Of a stretch of 64,000 bases of DNA, positions 7,778 to 14,851 are shown in pieces. Source of the DNA: an uncultured Holdemanella sp. (GTDB taxonomy: Bacteria > Bacillota_I > Bacilli_A > Erysipelotrichales > Erysipelotrichaceae); NCBI RefSeq assembly GCF_934754935.1, contig NZ_CAKVJB010000004.1, positions 1-64,000 of the forward strand. Reading direction: 5' to 3'. The notes under the pieces were generated by a model, which saw only the letters and a list, made by a program, of their open reading frames with translations, was not told where the DNA came from and searched no databases. Both the position numbers and the translations under genes were made by a program. The number at the start of each line of letters is the position of its first letter. The stretch's first letter is position 1.

Positions 7778-9310
7778 ATGTATACAGTACGCTTTCAATT
7801 GGAACTAAGTGGATCTGAGAAACGTTTTTTGTCGAAGTCTTTTTTCTATGCGAATCAGATGCATAATCAATTAGTTCGATATGCTACAAATAGATTGAAT
7901 GCTTTATTTCATGATAAAGAATATGTGGGTGCACGCAAAGCTTATGGAGAAGCTGAATTTTCTAAAAAGAAAGTTTCTGAACTGTCAGCTTCTGAAAAGA
8001 AGAAGAAAAAAGAGTTGTCAAACATCATGTGTATGAAACAAAAAGAGTATAATCTTACGAAGACTTCTTTGTGTAAGTTCGTATCCAAAGAACAGAAGAA
8101 ATACAAGAACTACATCAACTCTCATCAGGCACAGGCAGAAGCTGATGCTGTATATAAGGGAGTGGAAAAAGTTCTATTTGAGGATGGGCGTCATCTTCAC
8201 TATCGAAGATATAATAGTTTCGATTGTATCAAACAAAAATGCGCTGCAACAGGAGTACGTCTTTCAAGATGGGATACCATATGTTTTATGAAGCACTATT
8301 TTAAAGTGCGTGTTCCAGAAGATGAATATATCCAGAACATCATCTCATCTGTTGATTTAAAAGAAGATGTTGTTTATTCATTTTTAAAAAGAATCGAATT
8401 CAACAGTGGATTCAAATATTATGTAGTGATCACACTTCGAGGTGATGCGCCAAAACGAATTGAGCTGTCAAAAGATGGTGGACATCGTACAGGCGTTGAC
8501 TTTGGAACCTCTACGATTGCGACAGCCTCAAACAACGAGGTTCATCTGGAAGAACTGGCTCCAGATTCTGTAAAGTATGAAAAAGAGATTCGTCATAAGC
8601 AGAATTTGATAGATGCATCTATGCGAAAGCATAATCCAGATAACTATAATAAAAATGGTACAGTTAAAAAGGGAAGACATAAATGGAAAACTACAAGACG
8701 CTGTAGACGTTTAAAACGCCAAGTTCGAGTTCTCTATCGAAAACAATCTGCTTATATCAAGACTTCACACCATACCTTTATCAACAGAGTCGTTCAGAAC
8801 ACAAGCGAATTCATCCTTGAGCCAATGAACTTTAAAGCTTTGCAGAAGAAGTCCAAAAAAGCCGAAAGACAGGATAAAGCTGTATCCGTTAAACAAAAAG
8901 ACGGTACTTTGAAGATGGTGCGCAAATATAAACGTAAGAAACGCTATGGACACTCTATCAAGAACCGTTCTCCAGGTCTTATGCAGGCTGATTTAAAAAC
9001 AAAGGCAACACAGTATGGAATACCATACTACGAAATAGATATTCATCAATATCGTGCTTCTCAACTTCACCATGATACGGGTGAATATATTAAACCTACT
9101 TTAAACGAAAGATTTAAAACGATTGAAGGACATAAAGTACAAAGAGATTTGTATTCTGCTTTTCTAATTTGTCATACTGACGACACATTGACTGCACCAG
9201 ATTTTAAAGCCTGTCATTTTGATTTTCCACACTTTGTCAAGATGCAGGAAACACTGATTTCAAATAAGAAAAAATGTGGACACACAATGAAATCATGCTT
9301 TGGATTCTAG
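7778..9310 (+). CDS. tnpB: TnpB-family RNA-guided nuclease
   Basis: A 510-residue OrfB/TnpB protein, longer than the usual roughly 400. RuvC-I is GVDFGTS with D241, RuvC-II is ILEPMNFKAL with E348, and RuvC-III is VQRDLYSAF with D457, so all three catalytic acids are present. The expected four-cysteine zinc ribbon between RuvC-II and RuvC-III is missing: the stretch ASQLHHDTGEYIKP has no CxxC pairs. The N-terminal half is Lys-rich with a long helical insert around residues 60-120. Known TnpBs use an ωRNA from the element's right end to cut DNA next to a TAM; that is family knowledge. AAGGAG at about 7763 sets ATG 7778. The gene lies wholly inside azlD. Confidence 0.87.
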   Translation: MYTVRFQLELSGSEKRFLSKSFFYANQMHNQLVRYATNRLNALFHDKEYVGARKAYGEAEFSKKKVSELSASEKKKKKELSNIMCMKQKEYNLTKTSLCKFVSKEQKKYKNYINSHQAQAEADAVYKGVEKVLFEDGRHLHYRRYNSFDCIKQKCAATGVRLSRWDTICFMKHYFKVRVPEDEYIQNIISSVDLKEDVVYSFLKRIEFNSGFKYYVVITLRGDAPKRIELSKDGGHRTGVDFGTSTIATASNNEVHLEELAPDSVKYEKEIRHKQNLIDASMRKHNPDNYNKNGTVKKGRHKWKTTRRCRRLKRQVRVLYRKQSAYIKTSHHTFINRVVQNTSEFILEPMNFKALQKKSKKAERQDKAVSVKQKDGTLKMVRKYKRKKRYGHSIKNRSPGLMQADLKTKATQYGIPYYEIDIHQYRASQLHHDTGEYIKPTLNERFKTIEGHKVQRDLYSAFLICHTDDTLTAPDFKACHFDFPHFVKMQETLISNKKKCGHTMKSCFGF

Positions 9311-9530
9311 CATAAAGAATCCCTCATCCAGTCAGGTCTAAGGCGTAAGCCCTGCTGGATGCAGTATGAGTATACAGAGTACGGTCCACATGGATTGGAA
9401 ATGCTCAAAAAACAAGAGTTATGCAAAGACTATATGCAAGGTCTAGAACCATGCTGAAAGCTTTGCGATGCTCCATTTCTTGCAATGCGAGAAAGAGAAT
9501 CTCGTCATTTTAATGATGAGAGTACGTCAA
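9311..9530 (+). ncRNA. predicted ωRNA (reRNA) region of TnpB; guide would start at 9531
   Basis: TnpB guide RNAs come from the 3' end of the gene and the right end of the element. This 220-base stretch is non-coding and structured: a stem of CATCCAG (9325-9331) with CTGGATG (9355-9361), extended by CAG/CTG and an inner GGC-GTAA-GCC; CGAGA (9489-9493) with TCTCG (9500-9504); and the right-end hairpin 9501-9520. The RNA would continue past 9530 into azlD, whose AATTGATTCCTTATAC would be the guide. The 5' boundary is not determined and may lie within tnpB. Confidence 0.6.
9501..9520 (+). repeat. right-end subterminal hairpin of the TnpB element
   Basis: Arms CTCGTCATT (9501-9509) and AATGATGAG (9512-9520) pair over nine bases with one G-T, loop TT. 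It is preceded by GAAT and followed after ten bases by the TCAA cleavage site. Confidence 0.8.
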
Positions 9531-9723
9531 AATTGATTCCTTATACGGCTATGGCCTCATTGATATTTCCATCCATATTATATGTGGATGAGAATGTATG
9601 GATTGGAATTGTAGCTGGTGTTGTAGCGGTAATCGCATCACTAAAAAAATTGCCTATAATTGGTGTAGTTTTATCGAGTGTAATAGTTTGTGTAATATTT
9701 TATGCATTTGTGCTTTCATGAAA

Positions 9724-9738
9724 TGTAAAATATTTACA
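9724..9738 (+). promoter_or_regulatory. 15-bp palindrome upstream of a promoter
   Basis: TGTAAAATATTTACA is a perfect palindrome except for its centre. It ends six bases before a -35 box. An identical copy lies at 56373-56387, seven bases before the his promoter. The binding protein is unknown. Confidence 0.45.
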
Positions 9739-9744
9739 ATCTTA

Positions 9745-9773
9745 TTGTAAATACTTGCAAATGATGATATAAT
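9745..9773 (+). promoter_or_regulatory. promoter of the structured leader and HD hydrolase
   Basis: TTGTAA (9745-9750), a 17-base spacer and TATAAT (9768-9773). Transcription would start near 9780 and run through a roughly 120-base structured leader. Confidence 0.7.
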
Positions 9774-9779
9774 TTTATT

Positions 9780-9907
9780 GGCTTCGAAAGGAAGTTTTTA
9801 AGAAAGTTTGCGTCAATAGAAATCGATTTTGCTCCTTCCTCAAGTTCACTGATGATTTCGTAAGTTGACGTAATAGATTAGGCCTGAGTGAATCCGGGCC
9901 TTTTTGT
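9780..9907 (+). ncRNA. structured leader or small RNA of unknown class
   Basis: Between a good promoter and a terminator lie about 120 non-coding bases. AGGAAG (near 9789) can pair with CTTCCT (near 9834), and GCGTCAA (near 9810) with TTGACGT (near 9864). The terminal hairpin AGGCC/GGCCT with TTTTT (9880-9905) ends it just before the HD hydrolase gene. It could be an attenuator for that gene or a free small RNA. I could not match it to riboswitch consensus patterns I know. Confidence 0.4.
9880..9905 (+). terminator. terminator within the HD-hydrolase leader
   Basis: AGGCC and GGCCT arms enclose an eleven- to twelve-base loop, followed by TTTTTG. It lies about 28 bases before the start codon of the HD hydrolase, so its folding would decide whether the gene is transcribed. 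Confidence 0.65.
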
Positions 9908-9932
9908 ATGTTACAATAGTTTTGGTGATAAT

Positions 9933-10520
9933 ATGGAACGAATTGAAAAACAGATGCGGTTTATTTTAGAAATCGATAAAGAGAAACAAATTCAAAGAAA
10001 AACTTTACAAAGTAATGGTAAAAATTTTGAAGATGATGCGCAACACGCTTGGCATATGGCCATTATGACATTACTTTTGAGCGAATATGCGAATGAAGAA
10101 ATTGATGTATTAAAGACAATTTCAATGTTGTTAATACATGACCTTGTTGAAATTGATGCGGGTGATACATATGCATATGATGATCAGGGTTTACAAACAC
10201 AAAGTAAAAGAGAAGCGCTTGCCGCAAATCGTATTTTTAATTTATTGCCAGAAGATCAGGCCAAGAAAATGTTTGATTTATGGAATGAATTTGAAAAAAG
10301 ACAAACTGTAGAAGCTAAGTTTGCCAGAGTAATGGATAATTTTCAGCCGGTTATGTTGAATGCAGCAACCGATGGAAGAATGTGGGTTGAAAATGGTGTG
10401 CATTTAGAACAGATTTTAAAAAGAAACGAAAAGACTCATGAGGGTAGTGAAATGTTGTGGAAGTATATGTATGAGCATTTTATTTTGCCAAATGTAAAGA
10501 AGGGAAGAATCAAAAAATGA
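9933..10520 (+). CDS. HD-domain phosphohydrolase (YfbR-like)
   Basis: A 195-residue HD hydrolase of the HD_3 group. The first metal histidine is H38 in DAQHAWHMA, the HD pair is H69-D70 in LLIHDLVEIDAGD, and a later aspartate sits in MDNFQP. Close families include 5'-deoxynucleotidase YfbR and putative hydrolases of housekeeping or sugar nucleotides; the substrate cannot be told from sequence. A longer frame starting at GTG 9888 would begin inside the terminator, so ATG 9933 with GGTGA upstream is preferred. It ends in its own terminator. Confidence 0.8.
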   Translation: MERIEKQMRFILEIDKEKQIQRKTLQSNGKNFEDDAQHAWHMAIMTLLLSEYANEEIDVLKTISMLLIHDLVEIDAGDTYAYDDQGLQTQSKREALAANRIFNLLPEDQAKKMFDLWNEFEKRQTVEAKFARVMDNFQPVMLNAATDGRMWVENGVHLEQILKRNEKTHEGSEMLWKYMYEHFILPNVKKGRIKK

Positions 10521-10536
10521 TTCTTCTAATTTTTTG
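10505..10536 (+). terminator. intrinsic terminator
   Basis: Arms AAGAATCA (10505-10512) and TGATTCTT (10518-10525) overlap the end of the HD hydrolase gene and are followed by TAATTTTTT. Confidence 0.75.
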
Positions 10537-10540
10537 AGCA

Positions 10541-10580
10541 TACTACTATACAAAACATAGTAGTGGTGATAAACTAGTAG
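10541..10580 (+). promoter_or_regulatory. inverted repeats before the DUF4097 gene, possible operator
   Basis: TACTACTAT and ATAGTAGT are separated by about seven bases (10541-10564), and a further ACTAGTAGT follows at 10573-10581. Such TACTA...TAGTA repeats resemble operators of GntR-type repressors, but no regulator gene is adjacent. Confidence 0.35.
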
Positions 10581-10596
10581 TGAAAGAGGTGATTTG

Positions 10597-11325
10597 ATGA
10601 AAAAGATTGGTATTATAATAATTGTTTGTATCCTTGTATGTATTGCAGGAGGTAGTTTTCTTGCGATTCATTTGATTCGTAATGTAGAATTCTCAGAAAC
10701 TTCGATTGTGAGAGAACCTTTAAATTATGAGAAAACAGAAGCTTTTACATCTGTACATTTAGATTTGACAAGTATGGATGTTAGAATTGAAAAATCAAGC
10801 GAGAATGCGATTTCTTATCGTTTGCAGGATGCGAAGAAACAAAAGCTGGAATATTCTGTTGATCATGGCATTTTAACTGTAAAAGAAACAATTTCAAATA
10901 AACATTTTGTAGGTCATGATGATAATGAAGTGATTATCTATACGACAAATGACTCTTTAATTGTGAATGGAAATCTTGTTGCGGGTGATGTCGAAATTCA
11001 AAACGTGTCATTAAAGGATTCTAGAGTAATAAGTGTATCTGGGGATATTTCAATTGAAAATGGAAGTTTAAATAATTGTAGCTTCATTACCACAAGTGGA
11101 GATATTGAATTTGATGGTCAATTGACTGGGGATAATTCATTAACAACCACTTCCGGAGATGTGAGTGTAGAAAACATTGATAATGTATCTGTTAGTGCTT
11201 CTACAATGAGTGGAGATATTGAAATTGGTGAGGATGAGTTTAGTGGTTCTGTAAATCAAGTATTAGGATCAAATAATGCGGCGCTAACTTTAAATACAAC
11301 AAGTGGAGATATTGAAATCAACTAA
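10597..11325 (+). CDS. DUF4097-family beta-repeat protein with N-terminal anchor
   Basis: A 242-residue protein with one N-terminal membrane segment (about residues 4-25) and a C-terminal domain of short beta strands typical of DUF4097. The turn TTSGDIEI or close variants (SVSGDISIE, TTSGDIEFD, TTSGDVSVE, TMSGDIEIG, TTSGDIEIN) recurs five times between residues about 140 and 242. Such proteins often sit near envelope-stress or PadR-regulated genes, but none is here. AGAGGTG at 10585-10591 sets ATG 10597 rather than TTG 10594. Function is unknown; it is probably exposed outside the membrane. Confidence 0.72.
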   Translation: MKKIGIIIIVCILVCIAGGSFLAIHLIRNVEFSETSIVREPLNYEKTEAFTSVHLDLTSMDVRIEKSSENAISYRLQDAKKQKLEYSVDHGILTVKETISNKHFVGHDDNEVIIYTTNDSLIVNGNLVAGDVEIQNVSLKDSRVISVSGDISIENGSLNNCSFITTSGDIEFDGQLTGDNSLTTTSGDVSVENIDNVSVSASTMSGDIEIGEDEFSGSVNQVLGSNNAALTLNTTSGDIEIN

Positions 11326-11343
11326 AAAAATAGGCAAGCGAAA

Positions 11344-12327
11344 TTAATCGTTTGCCTTTAATAATTCTTCTAGAATTTGAACTGCATTTGTAGCAGCACC
11401 TTTACGAATTTGGTCGCCACAACAGAATAGAGATAATGTATGATTTGTTTCATCCGTGATGTCTTTACGAATTCTTCCTACATAGACTAAGTCTTGATTT
11501 GTCGTATCTTTTGGCATTGGATAGATTTGATTCTTTGGATCATCCTTTAGTAATACTCCATCGGCATGAGCTAATAAGTCTCTTGCTTCATTGACATCGA
11601 CTTCGTTTTCACATTCGATCGTGATACTTTCAGAGTGAGAACGCCAAATTGGAACTCGAACACAAGTACAGTTTACTTTTAATGCATCATCATGCCACAT
11701 CTTTCTTGCTTCATTTTGCATTTTCCATTCTTCTTTAGAGATGCCTAAGTCATCAAAATCTCCAATTTGAGGAATAAGATTGAATGCGATTTGATAAGGG
11801 AAGGCTTTTGATGGAATGTTTTCATCTTCGATTTGATTCTTCAAATCTTCAATTCCTTGTACACCGGCTCCTGAAACAGCTTGAAATGTAGTCACAATCA
11901 TTCGTTTGATGTGATATTTCTTGTGTAAAGCATGTAGTGCAACTAAAGCGATGATAGTGGCACAGTTTGGATTCGCAATTAAACCATGATGATTTTTAAT
12001 GTCTTCTTTATTCACTTCAGGAATGACTAAAGGGACATCTTCATCTAAACGAAATGCACTTGAATTATCGACGACGATGCATCCTGCTTCTTTTGCCCAT
12101 GGCATCCACATTTTAGTGATGTCATTTCCTGTTGCACCTAAAACGTAGTCGACGCCTTGAAAACTTTCTTTCGTCAACTCTTCAACGATATGTCCGTCGA
12201 TTTCTTTTCCTTTTGATCTTGCGCTAGCTAATAACTTAAGATTGGCTTGAATGTTTCTTTCTTTTAAACATTCTAACATTTGTTGTCCTACAGCACCTGT
12301 AGCACCGGCAATTGCGATTGTTGTCAT
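11344..12327 (-). CDS. asd: aspartate-semialdehyde dehydrogenase
   Basis: A 327-residue enzyme that reduces aspartyl phosphate to aspartate semialdehyde with NADPH. The nucleotide loop GATGAVG is at residues 8-14. The active-site cysteine is C122 in NPNCATI, and QAVSGAG and the RSHSESI histidine segment follow. Length is normal. It is the last gene of the hom-ask-asd unit; its ATG overlaps the ask stop (TAATG), implying coupled translation. It feeds both the threonine branch encoded here and lysine synthesis, whose genes are not in the window. Confidence 0.95.
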   Translation of the reverse strand: MTTIAIAGATGAVGQQMLECLKERNIQANLKLLASARSKGKEIDGHIVEELTKESFQGVDYVLGATGNDITKMWMPWAKEAGCIVVDNSSAFRLDEDVPLVIPEVNKEDIKNHHGLIANPNCATIIALVALHALHKKYHIKRMIVTTFQAVSGAGVQGIEDLKNQIEDENIPSKAFPYQIAFNLIPQIGDFDDLGISKEEWKMQNEARKMWHDDALKVNCTCVRVPIWRSHSESITIECENEVDVNEARDLLAHADGVLLKDDPKNQIYPMPKDTTNQDLVYVGRIRKDITDETNHTLSLFCCGDQIRKGAATNAVQILEELLKAND

Positions 12328-13643
12328 TATTCGTTTCCTCCTACAAAAGTATCATATATAACTTGGACTGTTTTTGTGAAGTCTTTTTTCTTAACTCCAA
12401 CTGTAATATTGATTTCATCACTACCTTGGGCAATCATGACGATGTTGATGTTGTTTTTACCTAAAGCACCAAATAGTTTTCCACTTGTACCAGGTTTATC
12501 TGACATGTTTTTACCTACTGTAGAAATTAGGGCTAAATCATCTTGAACTGTTAATTTATCTGGTTTTAATTCTTCTTTAAAATGAGCTAAGATCTCATAA
12601 AGACTTTCTTCAATTTCTTTCTTTTCTACAACAATATTAAATGAGTCGATTCCACTTGGAATGTGTTCAATACTAATATGGTATTTTTCTAAAATGGATA
12701 GAGCTTTACGAATGTAGCCGACTTCATTGGACATGTGCTTTTTATAAATGTAGATCGACATGAAATCTTTTTTACCGGCAATACCTGTTATTGGATATCC
12801 ACTCTTTATTTTAGAGTGCTCCTGGATGATAGTTCCTGCATCTTGAGGGCGATTTGTATTTAAAATGTGGATTGGAATGTTGGCTTCTTTTACAGGGAAA
12901 ATAGCTTCTTCATGTAAAACGCTAGCCCCCATGTAAGAAAGTTCTCTTAACTCCGAATAAGTGATATGTGTAATTCCTTTTGGGTTTTGAACGATTGTAG
13001 GATCCGCCATTAGAAATCCAGATACATCCGTCCAGTTTTCATATACGTCGGCATGAAGACATTTCGCCAAAATAGCCCCGGTAATATCACCTCCACCACG
13101 AGGGAAGACTTGAATGTGTCCATTGGCGCTTGTTCCATAGAAGCCTGGGAAAACAAAGTGGTCATATTGAGCATATTTAGCTTGTAGTTTTGCGCTGGTC
13201 GCATCCCAATCGATGGATTTGTCTAATTTAAAGCGAATAATATCTTTGGCATCCACAAAGGCATAACCTAGATATTCAGCCATTAATTTAGCACAGAAAT
13301 ATTCACCACGACTGACGATGACAGCTTGCGACATTTGGTTTAGATTGGTGTAAAATGCATCTAATTCTTTTTCAATAGGTTGTTTTAAACCTAATTCATT
13401 TTTGATTTCGATGAAACGATTTTTGATGAGTTTAAATACACTCGATGCATCCACATGGTATTTTCTGTGGGCATCCAATAAGTATAATAGGTCAGTGATT
13501 TTGTTGTCGGCTGAAAAGCGTTTTCCAGGAGCCGATACAACGATGTATCGGCGTGTTGGATCTTGTTGAATGATGTTTTTGATTTTTTTAAATTGTTCTG
13601 CGTTTGCGACGCTAGAACCACCAAATTTAGTGATTTTTAACAT
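12327..13643 (-). CDS. ask: aspartate kinase
   Basis: A 438-residue aspartokinase that phosphorylates aspartate, the first step to Thr, Met and Lys. KITKFGGSSVAN at the N-terminus and the kinase segment RGGGDITGAILA are characteristic. The last 140 residues contain ACT domains (SIYIYKKHMSNEVGYIRKALSI... and ISTVGKNMSDKPGTSGKLFGAL...), so allosteric control by an amino acid is expected. The frame is open to 13658, but GGAGG on the minus strand is spaced for ATG 13643. It lies five bases after hom and overlaps asd. Confidence 0.95.
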   Translation of the reverse strand: MLKITKFGGSSVANAEQFKKIKNIIQQDPTRRYIVVSAPGKRFSADNKITDLLYLLDAHRKYHVDASSVFKLIKNRFIEIKNELGLKQPIEKELDAFYTNLNQMSQAVIVSRGEYFCAKLMAEYLGYAFVDAKDIIRFKLDKSIDWDATSAKLQAKYAQYDHFVFPGFYGTSANGHIQVFPRGGGDITGAILAKCLHADVYENWTDVSGFLMADPTIVQNPKGITHITYSELRELSYMGASVLHEEAIFPVKEANIPIHILNTNRPQDAGTIIQEHSKIKSGYPITGIAGKKDFMSIYIYKKHMSNEVGYIRKALSILEKYHISIEHIPSGIDSFNIVVEKKEIEESLYEILAHFKEELKPDKLTVQDDLALISTVGKNMSDKPGTSGKLFGALGKNNINIVMIAQGSDEINITVGVKKKDFTKTVQVIYDTFVGGNE

Positions 13644-13648
13644 GTGAG

Positions 13649-14761
13649 CTACCTCCATAATGCGATAAAGCTATTTTTATCTAATTCTTTTACTTTCTTA
13701 ATAATTGACATATCCTGATTTTCAATCCAGTAATAATTAGCCTCTTTCTTTTGGATTGGATAATAGTTTTCTAAAGCAACATCACTTCGAATCAACCAAG
13801 TTTCTTTTAATAGAGATGTATCGAATTCTTTTGGTGTTGCATAAACAATTTTTCTTTCTTTATCTTCAAGCGTATCTAAAGCATTTTGTACCATAGCTTG
13901 AGCTGTAGGTAATTGTCCAGCTCCCTGGCCATAATAGCCTAGTGTATCAAAACTATGTGAAAGAATTTTTTGAGCGTTGTAGTTGCTTGGGACGTTGGCT
14001 AAGAAATCACTTTCATCCATGCAGCAAGGAGCGATAATGGAAATGATCTTATCCTCAATTTGTCTTGAAACAGATAGATGGCGCAATACTTTGTTGTTCA
14101 TTTTGATGAATTTGATGTCTAGCATCTTGATTGTACGAATTCCGGCATAATAAGGAATATCGACAATTGGTGTATTGAAGGCTAAACTGTTTGAAATCTT
14201 TGTCTTATAATATACGTCAACACCATCAATATCATTGGATGGATCTTTTTCTGCATACCCTTTTTCTTGAGCTTGTTTTAAAACTTCTTCAAAATCTAAG
14301 TTGTTTTTTTGCATAGAATCTAAGATATAGTTGCTCGTGCCATTAAAAATACCTTCATATCCTTGTAGTGGTTCAAGTCTTTTTAGTTTCAATAAGGCAT
14401 CAATAAAGGGGATGCCACCGGCCACACAAGCTTCGACTTGAATGGATCCACCATACTCTTTTTCAAGTTCTAAATATGTATCTAAGTATGTCGCAACAAC
14501 TGCTTTGTTTGAACTGATGACATGTTTGCCTTTTTTTAAAGCTTTTTGAATCAATGTGTTGGCAGGTTCTAATCCGTTTAAACATTCAAAAACAATATCA
14601 ATATCATCTTGAATAACCATATCTTCATTGTTTGAAAAATATGGCAAGTTTTCCTTTTCTTTACGCACATAGACGTATTTGATATTGATATCTTCGAGTG
14701 AATTCGCAAGGATTTCAATCCCTTTTCCGACAACTCCATAACCTAAGATAACTGCGTTCAT
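13649..14761 (-). CDS. hom: homoserine dehydrogenase, short form without ACT domain
   Basis: A 370-residue NAD(P)-dependent reductase making homoserine. GYGVVGKG near the N-terminus binds the nucleotide, and GIFNGTSNYILDSM and the segment EKDPSNDIDGVDVYYK are catalytic-domain hallmarks. Many Gram-positive homologues have 400-430 residues with a C-terminal ACT domain; here only a short tail follows the catalytic domain, so threonine feedback through this protein is unlikely. The frame is open to 14821, but AGGAGG sets ATG 14761. It starts the minus-strand threonine unit, divergent from thrC. Confidence 0.93.
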   Translation of the reverse strand: MNAVILGYGVVGKGIEILANSLEDINIKYVYVRKEKENLPYFSNNEDMVIQDDIDIVFECLNGLEPANTLIQKALKKGKHVISSNKAVVATYLDTYLELEKEYGGSIQVEACVAGGIPFIDALLKLKRLEPLQGYEGIFNGTSNYILDSMQKNNLDFEEVLKQAQEKGYAEKDPSNDIDGVDVYYKTKISNSLAFNTPIVDIPYYAGIRTIKMLDIKFIKMNNKVLRHLSVSRQIEDKIISIIAPCCMDESDFLANVPSNYNAQKILSHSFDTLGYYGQGAGQLPTAQAMVQNALDTLEDKERKIVYATPKEFDTSLLKETWLIRSDVALENYYPIQKKEANYYWIENQDMSIIKKVKELDKNSFIALWR

Positions 14762-14851
14762 ATCGTTCCTCCTGTATCTTTTTAGAAAACACTTGTTTTT
14801 AAAGCGTGAACATTGTATCATATGACATATAGATTTTCAAGGAGGATTCTC
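14762..14851. promoter_or_regulatory. divergent intergenic region between hom and thrC
   Basis: Ninety bases separate the two threonine units. GATACAAT on the minus strand and TTGTATCATATG on the plus strand give weak -10 candidates. No riboswitch or attenuator fits in the space. Confidence 0.4.

Larger units (their letters stand above)
7646..9530 (+). mobile_element. IS200/IS605-like element carrying tnpB only
   Basis: The 1885-bp element is bounded on the left by TTAC (7642-7645) and ends on the right with TCAA (9527-9530); these are the cleavage tetranucleotides I know from IS608. The left-end hairpin is 16 bases inside (7662-7681). The right-end hairpin (9501-9520) ends 10 bases from the tip and is preceded by GAAT, as in IS608. 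There are no terminal inverted repeats and no target duplication, as expected for this family. No TnpA (Y1 transposase) gene is inside, so movement would need TnpA in trans. The ends were fixed by requiring azlD to be restored. Confidence 0.88.
7531..9721 (+). pseudogene. azlD: azlD, interrupted by the TnpB element
   Basis: The first 38 codons (7531-7645) encode an AzlD-like start with a hydrophobic helix and PRMLPVL. After the inserted element, 9531-9721 encodes the rest: LIPYTAMASLIFPSIL and two more helices. Joining 7645 directly to 9531 gives codon CAA and one open frame of 101 residues, the normal size for AzlD, reading ...FATFLQLIPYTAM.... In the interrupted state the first half ends at TGA 7666-7668. 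The second half is open back to an ATG at 9485 but has no ribosome-binding site. The exporter is probably inactive until precise excision. Confidence 0.9.

Noticed and set aside
9485..9721. A free-standing 78-residue membrane protein gene
   Set aside because: Its first codons are the right end of the TnpB element and the remainder is the second half of azlD; no ribosome-binding site is present.
14762..14851. A lysine or threonine attenuator or riboswitch before hom and thrC
   Set aside because: Only 90 bases are available and no leader peptide, aptamer core or terminator is visible.
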